Shown here piece after piece: positions 36,998 to 48,751 of a stretch of 64,000 nt of DNA. This DNA comes from Sphingomonas sp. LHG3406-1 (GTDB lineage Bacteria; Pseudomonadota; Alphaproteobacteria; Sphingomonadales; Sphingomonadaceae). Under the pieces are notes generated by a model. The model searched no databases, had not been told where the DNA came from, and was given only the letters and a program-made list of their open reading frames with translations. The translations under genes were made by a program, and so were the position numbers. The DNA is taken from assembly GCF_029637485.1 (NCBI RefSeq), contig NZ_CP069128.1, positions 868,001 through 932,000 of the forward strand, in the 5' to 3' direction. The stretch's first letter is position 1; every line of letters begins with the position of its first letter.

Positions 36998-37459
36998 GTG
37001 ACCTACACCCTCCACACGCACGAACTCGACCGCCCCGACGTCCAGGACCTGCTCGCCCTCCATGTCTCGGCGATGCACGCCCATTCGCCGCCCGAAGCTT
37101 GCCACGTCCTGCCTGGCAGCGCGCTTGCGCACCCCTCGATCACTTTCTTCAGCCTGCGCGAGGATGGCCGCCTGCTCGGCATTGGCGCGCTCAAGGCGCT
37201 TGGCGGCGGCGAGGGGGAGATCAAGTCGATGCGCACTGCTCCCGACGCGCTCGGCCGGGGCGTCGGAAAGGCAATGCTCGCCGCCATCAGCGGCGAAGCC
37301 CGCGACCGCGGCTATGTCCGGCTGCTGCTCGAAACCGGCCGGACCGATGATTTCGCGGCCGCCAACGCGCTCTACGACCGGGCAGGCTTCACGGAGTGCG
37401 GGCCGTTCGGAGACTATCCCGGAAGCCCTTTCACGCGCTTCCTGCGAGTGGATCTTTGA
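36998..37459 (+). CDS. GNAT family N-acetyltransferase
   Basis: 153 residues from a GTG at 36998. The acetyl-CoA loop reads DALGRGVGKAMLAAI with the Q/RxxGxG/A pattern, and NALYDRAGFTECGPFGDY closes the fold. It resembles the small PhnO/YsnE-type acetyltransferases. The same frame is open for 500 bp upstream, but that part is antisense to the DUF1203 gene and is not used. Substrate unknown. Confidence 0.85.
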   Translation: MTYTLHTHELDRPDVQDLLALHVSAMHAHSPPEACHVLPGSALAHPSITFFSLREDGRLLGIGALKALGGGEGEIKSMRTAPDALGRGVGKAMLAAISGEARDRGYVRLLLETGRTDDFAAANALYDRAGFTECGPFGDYPGSPFTRFLRVDL

Positions 37460-37576
37460 CTCTCCTTGCATCGCCCCGACCCCCCTGCTAGGGGCCCGGC
37501 CAACCCGGCTGGGGCGGGCGTATCGCAAGGTGCGCTAACGCCCCGCTTTGCATATATCTGACGGAGCTTTGGGCGC

Positions 37577-38131
37577 GTGGAGACTTCCGGCGGCATTCGA
37601 GCCAGCTTAGCGGGACGCTATGCGTCGGCGCTGTTCGACCTTGCCCGCGACGAGCGCCAGATCGAGGCGGTGTCGCAGAGCCTTTCCAAGCTGAAGGCGG
37701 CGCTTGCCGAATCGGCCGACCTCAAGGCACTGGTCAGTTCGCCGCTAGTCGGCCGGCAGGCCGCCGCGCAGGCGCTTGCCGCCACCGCCGGAACGCTCGG
37801 TCTCGACCAGACCACGTCCAACTTCATCGCGGTGCTGGCGCGCAACGGGCGGCTCAGCCAACTCGGCAACACCATCCGCATCTTCGAAACGCTGGCGGCC
37901 GAGCATCGCGGCGAATCCACTGCCGAAGTGGTCAGCGCTCGTCCGCTCGACGACAGCCAGATCGCGGCATTGAAAGCGCAGCTTGGCGCCCGCGTCGGCC
38001 GCGACATCCGCATCGATGCCCGCGTCGATCCCACTATACTCGGCGGCCTTGTCGTCCGGCTCGGAAGCCAGATGATCGACGCCTCCATCCGCACCAAACT
38101 CAACTCCCTCGCCACGGCGATGAAAGGCTAA
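37577..38131 (+). CDS. atpH: F1-ATPase delta subunit
   Basis: 184 residues from a GTG at 37577. AGRYASALFDLA and the C-terminal ILGGLVVRLGSQMIDASI, then KTLNSL-like RTKLNSL are OSCP/delta signatures. It joins F1 to the membrane F0 stator. First gene of atpHAGDC; atpA follows after 3 bp. As usual in alphaproteobacteria the F0 genes are elsewhere. Confidence 0.96.
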   Translation: METSGGIRASLAGRYASALFDLARDERQIEAVSQSLSKLKAALAESADLKALVSSPLVGRQAAAQALAATAGTLGLDQTTSNFIAVLARNGRLSQLGNTIRIFETLAAEHRGESTAEVVSARPLDDSQIAALKAQLGARVGRDIRIDARVDPTILGGLVVRLGSQMIDASIRTKLNSLATAMKG

Positions 38132-39664
<1,533 letters not shown>

Positions 39665-39671
39665 AGCTAAC

Positions 39672-39694
39672 CCCCTCCCCCTTCGCGGGAGGGG
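39672..39694. repeat. GC-rich hairpin between atpA and atpG
   Basis: CCCCTCCC and GGGAGGGG form an 8-bp stem around a 7-nt loop (CCTTCGC), followed by TAAAGG. It lacks a T-run and sits inside the operon 14 bp before the atpG start, so it may tune RNA stability or translation between subunits. Hairpins of this CCCTCCC type recur between genes in sphingomonads. Confidence 0.55.
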
Positions 39695-39707
39695 TAAAGG
39701 AACGAAG

Positions 39708-42103
<2,396 letters not shown>

Positions 42104-42364
42104 ATGGCCGACCTCCACTTCACCCTGGTCACGCCCGAGCGGCAGGTCATGGCGGACGACGTCCACATGGTCGTCGTTCCGGGCGTCGAGGGCGAGTTCG
42201 GCGTCATGGCCGGGCACGCGCCTTTCATGACCACGCTGCGCGACGGCGAACTGTCGGTCTACCGCTCGGCGGGCAGCCAGCCAGAGCGCATCCGCGTCTC
42301 GGGTGGCTTCGCCGAGGTGGGTGACGCGGGCCTCACCATCCTCGCCGAAAGCGCTGAAGCCTAG
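42104..42364 (+). CDS. atpC: F1-ATPase epsilon subunit, short form
   Basis: 86 residues covering only the N-terminal beta-sandwich ([20 protein letters not shown], then [19 protein letters not shown]). The C-terminal helical hairpin of longer epsilon subunits is missing, as in many alphaproteobacteria where other proteins inhibit the enzyme. TAAATG joins it to atpD. Confidence 0.95.
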   Translation: MADLHFTLVTPERQVMADDVHMVVVPGVEGEFGVMAGHAPFMTTLRDGELSVYRSAGSQPERIRVSGGFAEVGDAGLTILAESAEA

Positions 42365-42366
42365 GC

Positions 42367-43929
42367 ATGGGCCGAACCGCCGTGTCCGCCCGCAGCAATG
42401 CGCTGTGGGCGGTGGCGACGATCCTGCTCTTCGCGCTGCTGCTGGCCGCCAATCCGGTCGGCTATCGTGGCGGCGGCGCGGACGACTGGCAATATCTGCA
42501 GGCCGCGCGCTGCTGGGTCGAGAACGGCCCCTGCCTCCCGCGCGATCATTGGTGGGGACGCTGGCCGCTGGTCGCCTCCCTCGCCGGACTGATCGACATC
42601 TTCGGCGAGAGCCGCACGACGCTCGCCCTCGTGCCCTTCGCAGCGACCCTTGGCTGCGGCTTCCTCGTCGCCCACATTGGTAACCGCCTGTTCGGGGCTC
42701 CTGCCGGGTGGATCGCGGCCATGCTGCTGCTGTCGACCCCGGTCGTGTTGTTCGAGGCGCTCGATCCCACCATCGATGCGATCGAGCTGCTGTTCATGCT
42801 CGCCGGCGGCGCGCTGCTCCTTTCGGCGAAGGACCGCGGCTCGCTCCTTTTCACCGGTTGTGCCGGCCTGATGTTCGGCCTGGCTTTCCAGGCGCGAGAG
42901 ACCAGCATCGCGGTGCTTCCTGCCGCCGGGCTGTTCCTGCTCCTGCGGGCACGCCCGTTCTGGCCAGCCGCCATTGCCTTCGGTGCCGGGGCCCTCGCGC
43001 CCTTGCTGATCGAGCTTCTGGTCTATGGTCAGGCCACCGGCGATCCGCTGTTCCGCCGACATCTCTCGGTCGCCCACACCTCCCTGCCCTCGAGCGAAAT
43101 TGCCGTCGCCACACCTCGCGGCGCCCTGCCCTTCTTCCGCTGGGAGCTCATCGCCGGCTGGCAGCATGAGACGGGGATCAGCGTCCACTGGCTGGTGGAC
43201 GGGCCACTCGACGTGCTGCTCAACGCCAAGGGTGGCTGGACCCTGCTTGCCGCGACCCTCGTCCTTGTCGTCTTCGGGCGGCGTCTCGATGAGCGTCAAC
43301 GCCGCACGGCATGGCGCCTCCTGCTCCTCGCTGCCTTTGCGGGCGCCATGCTCATCTACGCCTTCAGCATCGATCCCAAGCCGCGGATGATGCTGGTCCC
43401 GCTCGCCGCCGGCGCCCTGGTCCTTGGCGCGCTGCTGGTCCGCATGCCGCGATGGACCGCGGCGCCGCTCTTGCTCGCCCGCGTCGCTGCCTTGTCCCTC
43501 GTCTACCTGTTCGAACCGCGCATGGCCGCGGGTGAAGCCGCCGCGCGAAGCTGGCTCGCGACGCTCCCGGCGGGCTCCGTCGAAACGACCGAAAGCACCC
43601 GACGGCGCCTGGCCCTCGTGCCGGACATCGAGCGACTACCCCTCGCCGACGGCAGTCGTCCCCTGCTGCTGATCCGCACCAGCCGTCCCTGCGCATCGGC
43701 GCGCATCCACGACCTCGCGCCGCCTCGCACCTTGCGTCTCGTTGCCGAACAGCGCCTCGGCAACCGCAATCCGCTTTCCGCCAAGTACCGCGCGCTGTGT
43801 CTCTTCCGGTACGGCTCGCCCGAAGCCGCGCGCGCGCTTGCTGCTACCCACGACGCGGTAACTTCCTTCACCGATGAAGCGGCAGAGCCTAAATTCCTCC
43901 AGGATGGACCCGACGTTAAACCGAACTGA
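42367..43929 (+). CDS. Multi-pass membrane protein, GT-C glycosyltransferase-like
   Basis: 520 residues with about ten hydrophobic segments in the first 400 and a soluble C-terminal part. The first outer loop carries adjacent acidic residues (GGGADDWQYLQAARCW), and a further loop has QARETSIAVLPAA, as in ArnT/PMT-like GT-C enzymes that use polyprenyl-phosphate sugars. No exact family is recognised. It starts 2 bp after atpC, so it must be co-transcribed with the ATP synthase, an unusual place for such a gene. The C-terminal half may bind the acceptor; this is inference. Confidence 0.7.
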   Translation: MGRTAVSARSNALWAVATILLFALLLAANPVGYRGGGADDWQYLQAARCWVENGPCLPRDHWWGRWPLVASLAGLIDIFGESRTTLALVPFAATLGCGFLVAHIGNRLFGAPAGWIAAMLLLSTPVVLFEALDPTIDAIELLFMLAGGALLLSAKDRGSLLFTGCAGLMFGLAFQARETSIAVLPAAGLFLLLRARPFWPAAIAFGAGALAPLLIELLVYGQATGDPLFRRHLSVAHTSLPSSEIAVATPRGALPFFRWELIAGWQHETGISVHWLVDGPLDVLLNAKGGWTLLAATLVLVVFGRRLDERQRRTAWRLLLLAAFAGAMLIYAFSIDPKPRMMLVPLAAGALVLGALLVRMPRWTAAPLLLARVAALSLVYLFEPRMAAGEAAARSWLATLPAGSVETTESTRRRLALVPDIERLPLADGSRPLLLIRTSRPCASARIHDLAPPRTLRLVAEQRLGNRNPLSAKYRALCLFRYGSPEAARALAATHDAVTSFTDEAAEPKFLQDGPDVKPN

Positions 43930-44008
43930 CATCGGTTAGCTTTTTGGCAAAGTTTGCGTGTCACTAACCACCCGAGACTTCGCGGAAGAAACGGGACAGG
44001 CACAAGGC

Positions 44009-45505
44009 ATGAGCGCATTCGGCAAGCGTGGCGGGGGACGCCCAAGCTTCGGCGTGGCGCGGCCGATGAAGGGCGGACCGTCTCCGGCTTCTGGCGGGGG
44101 CGAGCAATTTCCGCCGATCGAGGAGGCCGACGTTCCAGCGCCTGCTTCGTCGGAGCCCGCCGCTCCGCCGCTGGGCGCGATGGACCGGCTCAACCATCGC
44201 ATGAACGGCAGCGGCGAGGCCGGCTCCTCCAAGGTCGAGGGCTTCGAGGCCAGCGTCCACCGGATCAAGGAGCAGGTGCTTCCGCGCCTGCTCGAGCGGG
44301 TCGACCCGGAAGCCGCCGCGACCCTCAGCAAGGACGAACTGGCGGAGGAATTCCGCCCGATCATCTCGGAAGTGCTGACCGAGCTCAAGATCAACCTCAA
44401 CCGGCGCGAGCAGTTCGCGCTGGAAAAAGTGCTGGTCGACGAGCTGCTCGGCCTCGGGCCGCTCGAGGAGCTGCTCGCCGACCCGGCGGTAAGCGACATC
44501 ATGGTCAACGGACCCGACCAGACCTTCATCGAGAAGAAGGGCAAGCTCCAGCTCGCCCAGATCCAGTTCCGCGACGAGGAGCATCTGTTCCAGATCGCGC
44601 AGCGGATCGTCAATAAGGTCGGCCGCCGCGTCGACCAGACCACGCCGCTGGCCGACGCCCGCCTTCAGGACGGCAGCCGCGTCAACGTCATCATCCCGCC
44701 GCTGAGCCTCAAGGGCACGGCCATCTCGATCCGTAAGTTCTCGGAAAAGCCGATCACGCTCGACATGATGCGTGGGTTCGGATCGATGTCCGAGAAGATG
44801 GCCACCGTGCTCAAGATCGCCGGTGCGGCGCGCATGAACATCATCATCTCGGGCGGCACCGGCTCGGGCAAGACGACCATGCTCAACGCCCTGTCGAAGA
44901 TGATCGACCCGGGCGAACGCGTCATCACCATCGAGGACGCGGCCGAGCTGCGGCTGCAGCAGCCGCACTGGCTGCCGCTCGAAACCCGCCCGCCGAACCT
45001 CGAGGGCCAGGGCGCGATCACCATTCGCGACCTCGTCATCAACGCCCTGCGTATGCGCCCCGATCGGATCATCCTCGGCGAAATCCGCGGCCAGGAATGT
45101 TTCGACCTTCTGGCCGCCATGAACACGGGTCACGACGGGTCGATGGCCACGCTCCACTCCAACTCCCCGCGCGAATGCCTCGCGCGTATGGAGAACATGG
45201 TGATGATGGGCGACATCAAGATCCCGAAGGAAGCCATCAGCCGCCAGATCGCCGATTCGGTCGACATCATCGTCCAGGTGAAGCGCCTGCGTGACGGCTC
45301 GCGCCGCACCACCAACATTACCGAAGTGATCGGCATGGAGGGCGAGGTCATCGTCACCCAGGAGCTGTTCAAGTTCGAGTATCTCGACGAGACGGCCGAG
45401 GGGAAGATCATCGGCGAATATCGCTCGATGGGCCTGCGCCCCTACACGCTCGACAAGGCCAAGCAGTTCGGCTTCGACCAGCCGTATCTGGAGGCTTGCC
45501 TCTGA
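44009..45505 (+). CDS. cpaF: CpaF/TadA-type secretion ATPase
   Basis: About 498 residues. An N-terminal linker rich in Gly/Pro leads to a helical domain (VHRIKEQVLPRLLERVDPEA) and the ATPase core: Walker A in SGGTGSGKTTMLNAL, Asp box VITIEDAAELRL, and LRMRPDRIILGEIRGQE. It powers tight-adherence (Flp/Tad) pilus assembly. An in-frame GTG at 43958 would add 17 residues. No other cpa/tad gene lies beside it, so the rest of the pilus system must be elsewhere. It ends in a GC-rich palindrome facing the convergent gene. Confidence 0.92.
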   Translation: MSAFGKRGGGRPSFGVARPMKGGPSPASGGGEQFPPIEEADVPAPASSEPAAPPLGAMDRLNHRMNGSGEAGSSKVEGFEASVHRIKEQVLPRLLERVDPEAAATLSKDELAEEFRPIISEVLTELKINLNRREQFALEKVLVDELLGLGPLEELLADPAVSDIMVNGPDQTFIEKKGKLQLAQIQFRDEEHLFQIAQRIVNKVGRRVDQTTPLADARLQDGSRVNVIIPPLSLKGTAISIRKFSEKPITLDMMRGFGSMSEKMATVLKIAGAARMNIIISGGTGSGKTTMLNALSKMIDPGERVITIEDAAELRLQQPHWLPLETRPPNLEGQGAITIRDLVINALRMRPDRIILGEIRGQECFDLLAAMNTGHDGSMATLHSNSPRECLARMENMVMMGDIKIPKEAISRQIADSVDIIVQVKRLRDGSRRTTNITEVIGMEGEVIVTQELFKFEYLDETAEGKIIGEYRSMGLRPYTLDKAKQFGFDQPYLEACL

Positions 45506-45529
45506 CCGGCGCCTGGCGCCATCCGCCGG

Positions 45530-46336
45530 TCAGTTGCTGTACACGACCGCACGGCGCAGGACGACATTCTCATATTGCGGTGCCCGCATCGGCTGGCCGT
45601 TACGGTCGACCGCGGGCCTGAACCTGGCCTTTGCCTTCAGCCGCTCGCAGAAGTTTGCATCGAAGTCCTTGGTCCCGCTCGGCTTCAGCAGCCGGCAATC
45701 GTCCACCCTGCCCGCCGCATCGACCCAGTAGATGGTAACGAACTCGAACGCCTCCTCGAACCGCGGATAGCCGGCAGCCTCGAGCGCCATGCCTTCCGGC
45801 CGCCGTGCCATGCCCTTGAGCATGGCGAGATCGATTCCGAAGCCCTTGTAAAGGTCGCCCATGCAGGCCTCCATCGACCGCCATGCGGTCGCCAGGCCGG
45901 GAACGCCCACCACCGTGTCGCCCTGCTGCGCCGTCGAGAAGGTCAGCTCATTGGCCGCCTTGGCGAAGGGCTGCTTGCCAAGATCGAGCGTGAACTGGCG
46001 GACGCGCTGCTTGCCGTCCGGAAAGAAACTGAAATCGCTCGGAACCGCCATCGGCGCCGCATCGGCCAGGACCCTTGCCGTCCCGTCATGCCGGCGCTGG
46101 GTGCGTTCGTCGCTGAGCAGGCGGAGGTAAGCAAGGTTGCTGAGCGGTTCGACCGGCAGCTGGAAAGCATAGGCCCGTCCGTCCGAGCCGGTGTAGGCAC
46201 GGCGAAGGACGCATTGCCAGTCGGCGAACTCCACTTCCCACTTGCCCGAAGGGTCCAGCCGAAGCGGCTGCCTGGGAGCGGCCTCGGTGGTCGTGACGGC
46301 GAGCATGGCCGACAGGCCGAGCCAGCAAATACGCAT
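45530..46336 (-). CDS. Periplasmic protein with TonB-like C-terminal domain
   Basis: 268 residues. A signal peptide (LGLSAMLAVTTTEAAPR) precedes a mixed region with VPSDFSFFPDGKQRVRQFTL. The last 80 residues look like a TonB C-terminal fold: VTIYWVDAAGRVDDCRLLKP, then FCERLKAKARFRPAVDRNGQP. There is no proline-rich linker or membrane anchor, so it is not a classical TonB. The ATG at 46336 has GGGGGA upstream. Function unknown. Confidence 0.65.
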   Translation of the reverse strand: MRICWLGLSAMLAVTTTEAAPRQPLRLDPSGKWEVEFADWQCVLRRAYTGSDGRAYAFQLPVEPLSNLAYLRLLSDERTQRRHDGTARVLADAAPMAVPSDFSFFPDGKQRVRQFTLDLGKQPFAKAANELTFSTAQQGDTVVGVPGLATAWRSMEACMGDLYKGFGIDLAMLKGMARRPEGMALEAAGYPRFEEAFEFVTIYWVDAAGRVDDCRLLKPSGTKDFDANFCERLKAKARFRPAVDRNGQPMRAPQYENVVLRRAVVYSN

Positions 46337-46372
46337 GCACCAGTCCCCCAACGCGCTCGCGCCTCCGCGCTC

Positions 46373-47152
46373 CTACCGCTCCATCCTGTAGATCAGATTG
46401 AGGCTGACGCCAGTCTCCAGCAGGCCCGGCGCGACGATGCCGTCGCCCCCGCCCCGCTCCGGTGCAGGCGGCGGCGGTGGTGGGGCGCCATCGGCGCTGA
46501 GGAGACGGTTTCCGCTCACGATCACTTCGGTGCCGCGGTGACTGGTGCCCTCTTCCACCGACAGCAGGGTCACGCGCGTGAAGCCCTGCGCACGAGCATA
46601 TTCGAGCGCCTCGGACTGGGCCCTGACCAATGCCCGGCGCCGGGCCTCCGCACGCAGTGGCAGCGGATCGGCGATGCTAAAATTGGGCCCATAGACGCTG
46701 TCCGCGCCCGCGGTGGTCAGCGTGTCGAGCAGGCCGGTCAGCCGGTCGATGTCGCGCGTCTTGATCTGGATGCTGTTGGTCGCGACGTAACCCTGGAACA
46801 CCTGTCGGCCGCGGCCACCGGCGGGTTCGGCGATCCACTGATATTCCGGCTGGAGCTGGATGCCCTGGGTCTGGGTGTCGCGCTCGCGGATGCCGGCGCG
46901 GCGGATAGTGGCGAGCAGCCGTTCGGTCTTCGCCTTGCTCTCGGCGGACGCCTGCGTGGCGGTCGGCGCCCGCACCTGCGTCCCGACGGTGATGCTCGCC
47001 TCGTCAGGCGGCGTGCGAAGCGTCTCGCTGATCTGCAGCTTGACGAGCGGCGTGGTCGCCATCTCGGCGATACTGGCCTGCGGCGCCACCTGCGCCATCG
47101 CGGGAGCGGCAAGCAACAGGCAGGCGACGGCGGGCAGGAACGGACGCGTCAT
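46373..47152 (-). CDS. SIMPL (DUF541) domain periplasmic protein
   Basis: 259 residues with a signal peptide (CLLLAAPAMAQ). The SIMPL/OMP_b-brl_3-type domain runs from LKLQISETL-like VKLQISETLRTPPDEASITV to the end, with QGIQLQPEYQW and ATNSIQIKTRDIDRLTGLLD. A Pro-rich stretch (DGAPPPPPPAPERGGG) sits near the C-terminus. Relatives are periplasmic or outer-membrane proteins tied to oxidative stress, without a defined activity. It precedes the TonB-C-like gene by 36 bp on the same strand. Confidence 0.8.
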   Translation of the reverse strand: MTRPFLPAVACLLLAAPAMAQVAPQASIAEMATTPLVKLQISETLRTPPDEASITVGTQVRAPTATQASAESKAKTERLLATIRRAGIRERDTQTQGIQLQPEYQWIAEPAGGRGRQVFQGYVATNSIQIKTRDIDRLTGLLDTLTTAGADSVYGPNFSIADPLPLRAEARRRALVRAQSEALEYARAQGFTRVTLLSVEEGTSHRGTEVIVSGNRLLSADGAPPPPPPAPERGGGDGIVAPGLLETGVSLNLIYRMER

Positions 47153-47470
47153 GGCTTTCCCTCATGCGGTTACGGTCCTGAAACGGTAGGAGGCCGGCCC
47201 ATGTTCCGGACGCTGCGCGCTCTGTAGGGAGCCACGACCCTCATCCGAACGCGTTAGTCATTCTGAACAAGGTCACGAAGGTCACCGGTGGCGGGGTGCG
47301 GCGGAAGACTCCTGTCTTCTCCATAGCGAACCGGCAGCGAAGGTCACACGCCGTGACCGTTAGCGCCGGTCCAAGTGAACGGGTGCATCAACGAGAGAAA
47401 GAGCCGAGCCGGCGAACCGGTCCGGTTAGTTGAGCAGGCGAAATCCTATTTTGCAAGCTGGCGAGCTTAT
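47153..47470. other. Intergenic stretch without a recognisable gene
   Basis: Upstream region of the SIMPL gene. It has no convincing coding frame, tRNA or hairpin-plus-T-run. Codon bias of the surrounding genes is absent. It leads into the first GTCCGC-type palindrome at 47471. Confidence 0.6.
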
Positions 47471-47494
47471 GTCTGCTTTGGGTGGAAGGCAGAC
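47471..47494. repeat. GTCCGC palindromic repeat, copy 1 (diverged)
   Basis: GTCTGC, 12 nt containing GGGTGG, then GCAGAC. Both arms carry the same compensating change from the consensus GTCCGC/GCGGAC, so the stem is kept. It lies 9 bp past the stop of the lipoprotein gene. Confidence 0.65.
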
Positions 47495-47502
47495 GTTGGC
47501 TT

Positions 47503-48027
47503 TTAGCGGGGTGGCCGGTCGAACTTTACGCTGCGAGAGATCTCTTGCGCTAAGTTGCAGTCGGAGGTGGTCGCGCAAGCTGCTGTCAACAGGAGGCCCG
47601 AAGTTGGCCCGAGCCTAGGGTCTTGTGAGGGCCACAACTTCACTCCGAAATCGAGCCGGTGCGAATAGGTGTGGCTGCCGATAACCCCATTCTTCGGATA
47701 GCGGACCCATGCTGCCGGTCGTCCATCAACGACAGCTGAGGATTGGCGACAGCCATCGATATTCCCGCAGAACTGGGGTCCATTTCTGCCGCAGTCCGCG
47801 TTGATGATAAGTCCCGGCCCGATGATCTGGGCAACTGCACTGTCAATCCCGTGCCCACTCGTTACCGTGAAGCCTGGAGGCAGCCACACGCTTACGGTCG
47901 GTAGAGGAGGATTTTCGACGAGAATGGCGGTCCGCCATCCTCTTGCAGCCGGCAGGACTGCGGAACTCGCGCAGCCTCCAAGTGCGACAATCAGAGTGGC
48001 CGCAACTAGACTATTGAACTTAATCAT
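47503..48027 (-). CDS. Hypothetical lipoprotein
   Basis: 174 residues. A lipoprotein signal peptide ends LIVALGGC with the lipidated Cys19. Six further cysteines lie in pairs (NADCGRNGPQFC, IDGC, AACATTSDC), suggesting disulfides in the periplasm. No known family is recognised. The gene is visibly less GC-rich than its neighbours, with many A/T third positions, and is bracketed by GTCCGC-type repeats, which suggests acquisition by transfer. Confidence 0.65.
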   Translation of the reverse strand: MIKFNSLVAATLIVALGGCASSAVLPAARGWRTAILVENPPLPTVSVWLPPGFTVTSGHGIDSAVAQIIGPGLIINADCGRNGPQFCGNIDGCRQSSAVVDGRPAAWVRYPKNGVIGSHTYSHRLDFGVKLWPSQDPRLGPTSGLLLTAACATTSDCNLAQEISRSVKFDRPPR

Positions 48028-48054
48028 CACTCCAGTGTCGGCGGGAAACGCAAT

Positions 48055-48078
48055 GTCCGCAATGGGTCGAACTCAGAC
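48055..48078. repeat. GTCCGC palindromic repeat, copy 2 (one arm decayed)
   Basis: GTCCGC, AATGGGTCGAAC, then TCAGAC. The left arm and loop match the consensus; the right arm has drifted. It lies 28 bp upstream of the lipoprotein start. Confidence 0.6.
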
Positions 48079-48091
48079 GTTCGGCCTGGAT

Positions 48092-48115
48092 GTCCGGAAA
48101 GGGTGGGAAGCGGAC
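48092..48115. repeat. GTCCGC palindromic repeat, copy 3
   Basis: GTCCGG, AAAGGGTGGGAA, then GCGGAC, followed by ATTCG. It lies 7 bp outside the left inverted repeat of the DUF559 element and may mark the element's outer edge. Confidence 0.65.
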
Positions 48116-48122
48116 ATTCGCA

Positions 48123-48193
48123 GAACCTCCCCGTTGCGCAGCAATGGGGAGGGGGACCGCTCAGCCTTCAGGCTGGGTGGTGGAGGGGCCAGC
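48123..48193. repeat. Left inverted repeat of the DUF559 element (double hairpin)
   Basis: 71 nt made of two hairpins: CCTCCCCGTTGC with GCAATGGGGAGG, then a second stem around CAGCCTTCAGGCTG, ending GGTGGAGGGGCCAGC. Its reverse complement matches 48538-48605 almost perfectly outside the second stem. The end of the DUF559 gene lies inside it. Confidence 0.8.
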
Positions 48194-48534
48194 GCGGCGC
48201 TCGCACCGTCGCATCAGGGCGTCGGCGACCGCTTCCGGGTTGGCGAGGACGTCGGCGGCCGGGATGCGGAGGACCTGCAGCCCGACGGAGTGGAGGTAGG
48301 CGGTTCGGCGTTCGCCTGCCGCTTGCGAGTGATTGTGAGAGGCGCCGTCGATCTCGATCACCATCTTGGCCGCCGCGCAGTAGAAGTCGGCGACATAGGG
48401 ACCGATCGATGCTGGCGGCGGAAGCGAAGGTCGCGGCGGGCTTGGCGGAGCAGGCGCCAGAGAAGTTGTTCGGGCAGGCTGAGATGGCGGCGATAACGCC
48501 GAGCGGCGGACATGGCGTTGGCAGTTGCGCGCAT
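48161..48534 (-). pseudogene. DUF559 (Vsr-like endonuclease) gene with a frameshift
   Basis: The start at 48534 reads MRATANAMSAARRYRRHLSL and on to DLRFRRQH. There a base is missing (about 48407-48408); after the shift the other frame continues IGPYVADFYC, then MVIEIDGASHNHS and VLRIPAADVLANPEAV. Joined, the two halves give a normal DUF559 protein of about 124 residues with the Asp-containing ADFYC and EIDG metal sites of a PD-(D/E)xK nuclease. The last residues are encoded by the flanking repeat. Either a true pseudogene or a one-base sequencing error. Confidence 0.8.
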
Positions 48535-48537
48535 GGT

Positions 48538-48605
48538 GCTGGCCCCTCCACCACTCCGCTGCGCGGAGCGGTCCCCCTCCCCATTGCTTCGCAACGGGGA
48601 GGTTC
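48538..48605. repeat. Right inverted repeat of the DUF559 element (double hairpin)
   Basis: 68 nt, the reverse complement of the left repeat. Two stems: CTCCGC/GCGGAG around a 3-nt loop, and CCTCCCCATTGC/GCAACGGGGAGG. It begins 4 bp before the DUF559 start codon, so the gene fills exactly the space between the two repeats. Confidence 0.8.
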
Positions 48606-48644
48606 CGGATCGGCACAGCCGCACCCTGGCGTCTAGAGCCAATG

Positions 48645-48668
48645 TCCGCAACGGGTCGAAAGCGGACA
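48645..48668. repeat. GTCCGC palindromic repeat, copy 4 (intact)
   Basis: GTCCGC, AACGGGTCGAAA, then GCGGAC, extended by AAT and ATT to a perfect 9-bp stem. It lies 40 bp outside the right inverted repeat and 84 bp past the recA stop. Confidence 0.75.
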
Positions 48669-48751
48669 TTCTTCGTCGCACCTGGTGTGCACATGAAGAG
48701 GGCGCCCGAACCGCGTCCGGACGCCCTCCTCTCACCTCTTCAACCTGAAGC

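Noticed and set aside
47430..47618. A 62-codon plus-strand frame across the first palindrome
   Set aside because: No SD, no family, and it runs through the repeat and the lipoprotein gene.
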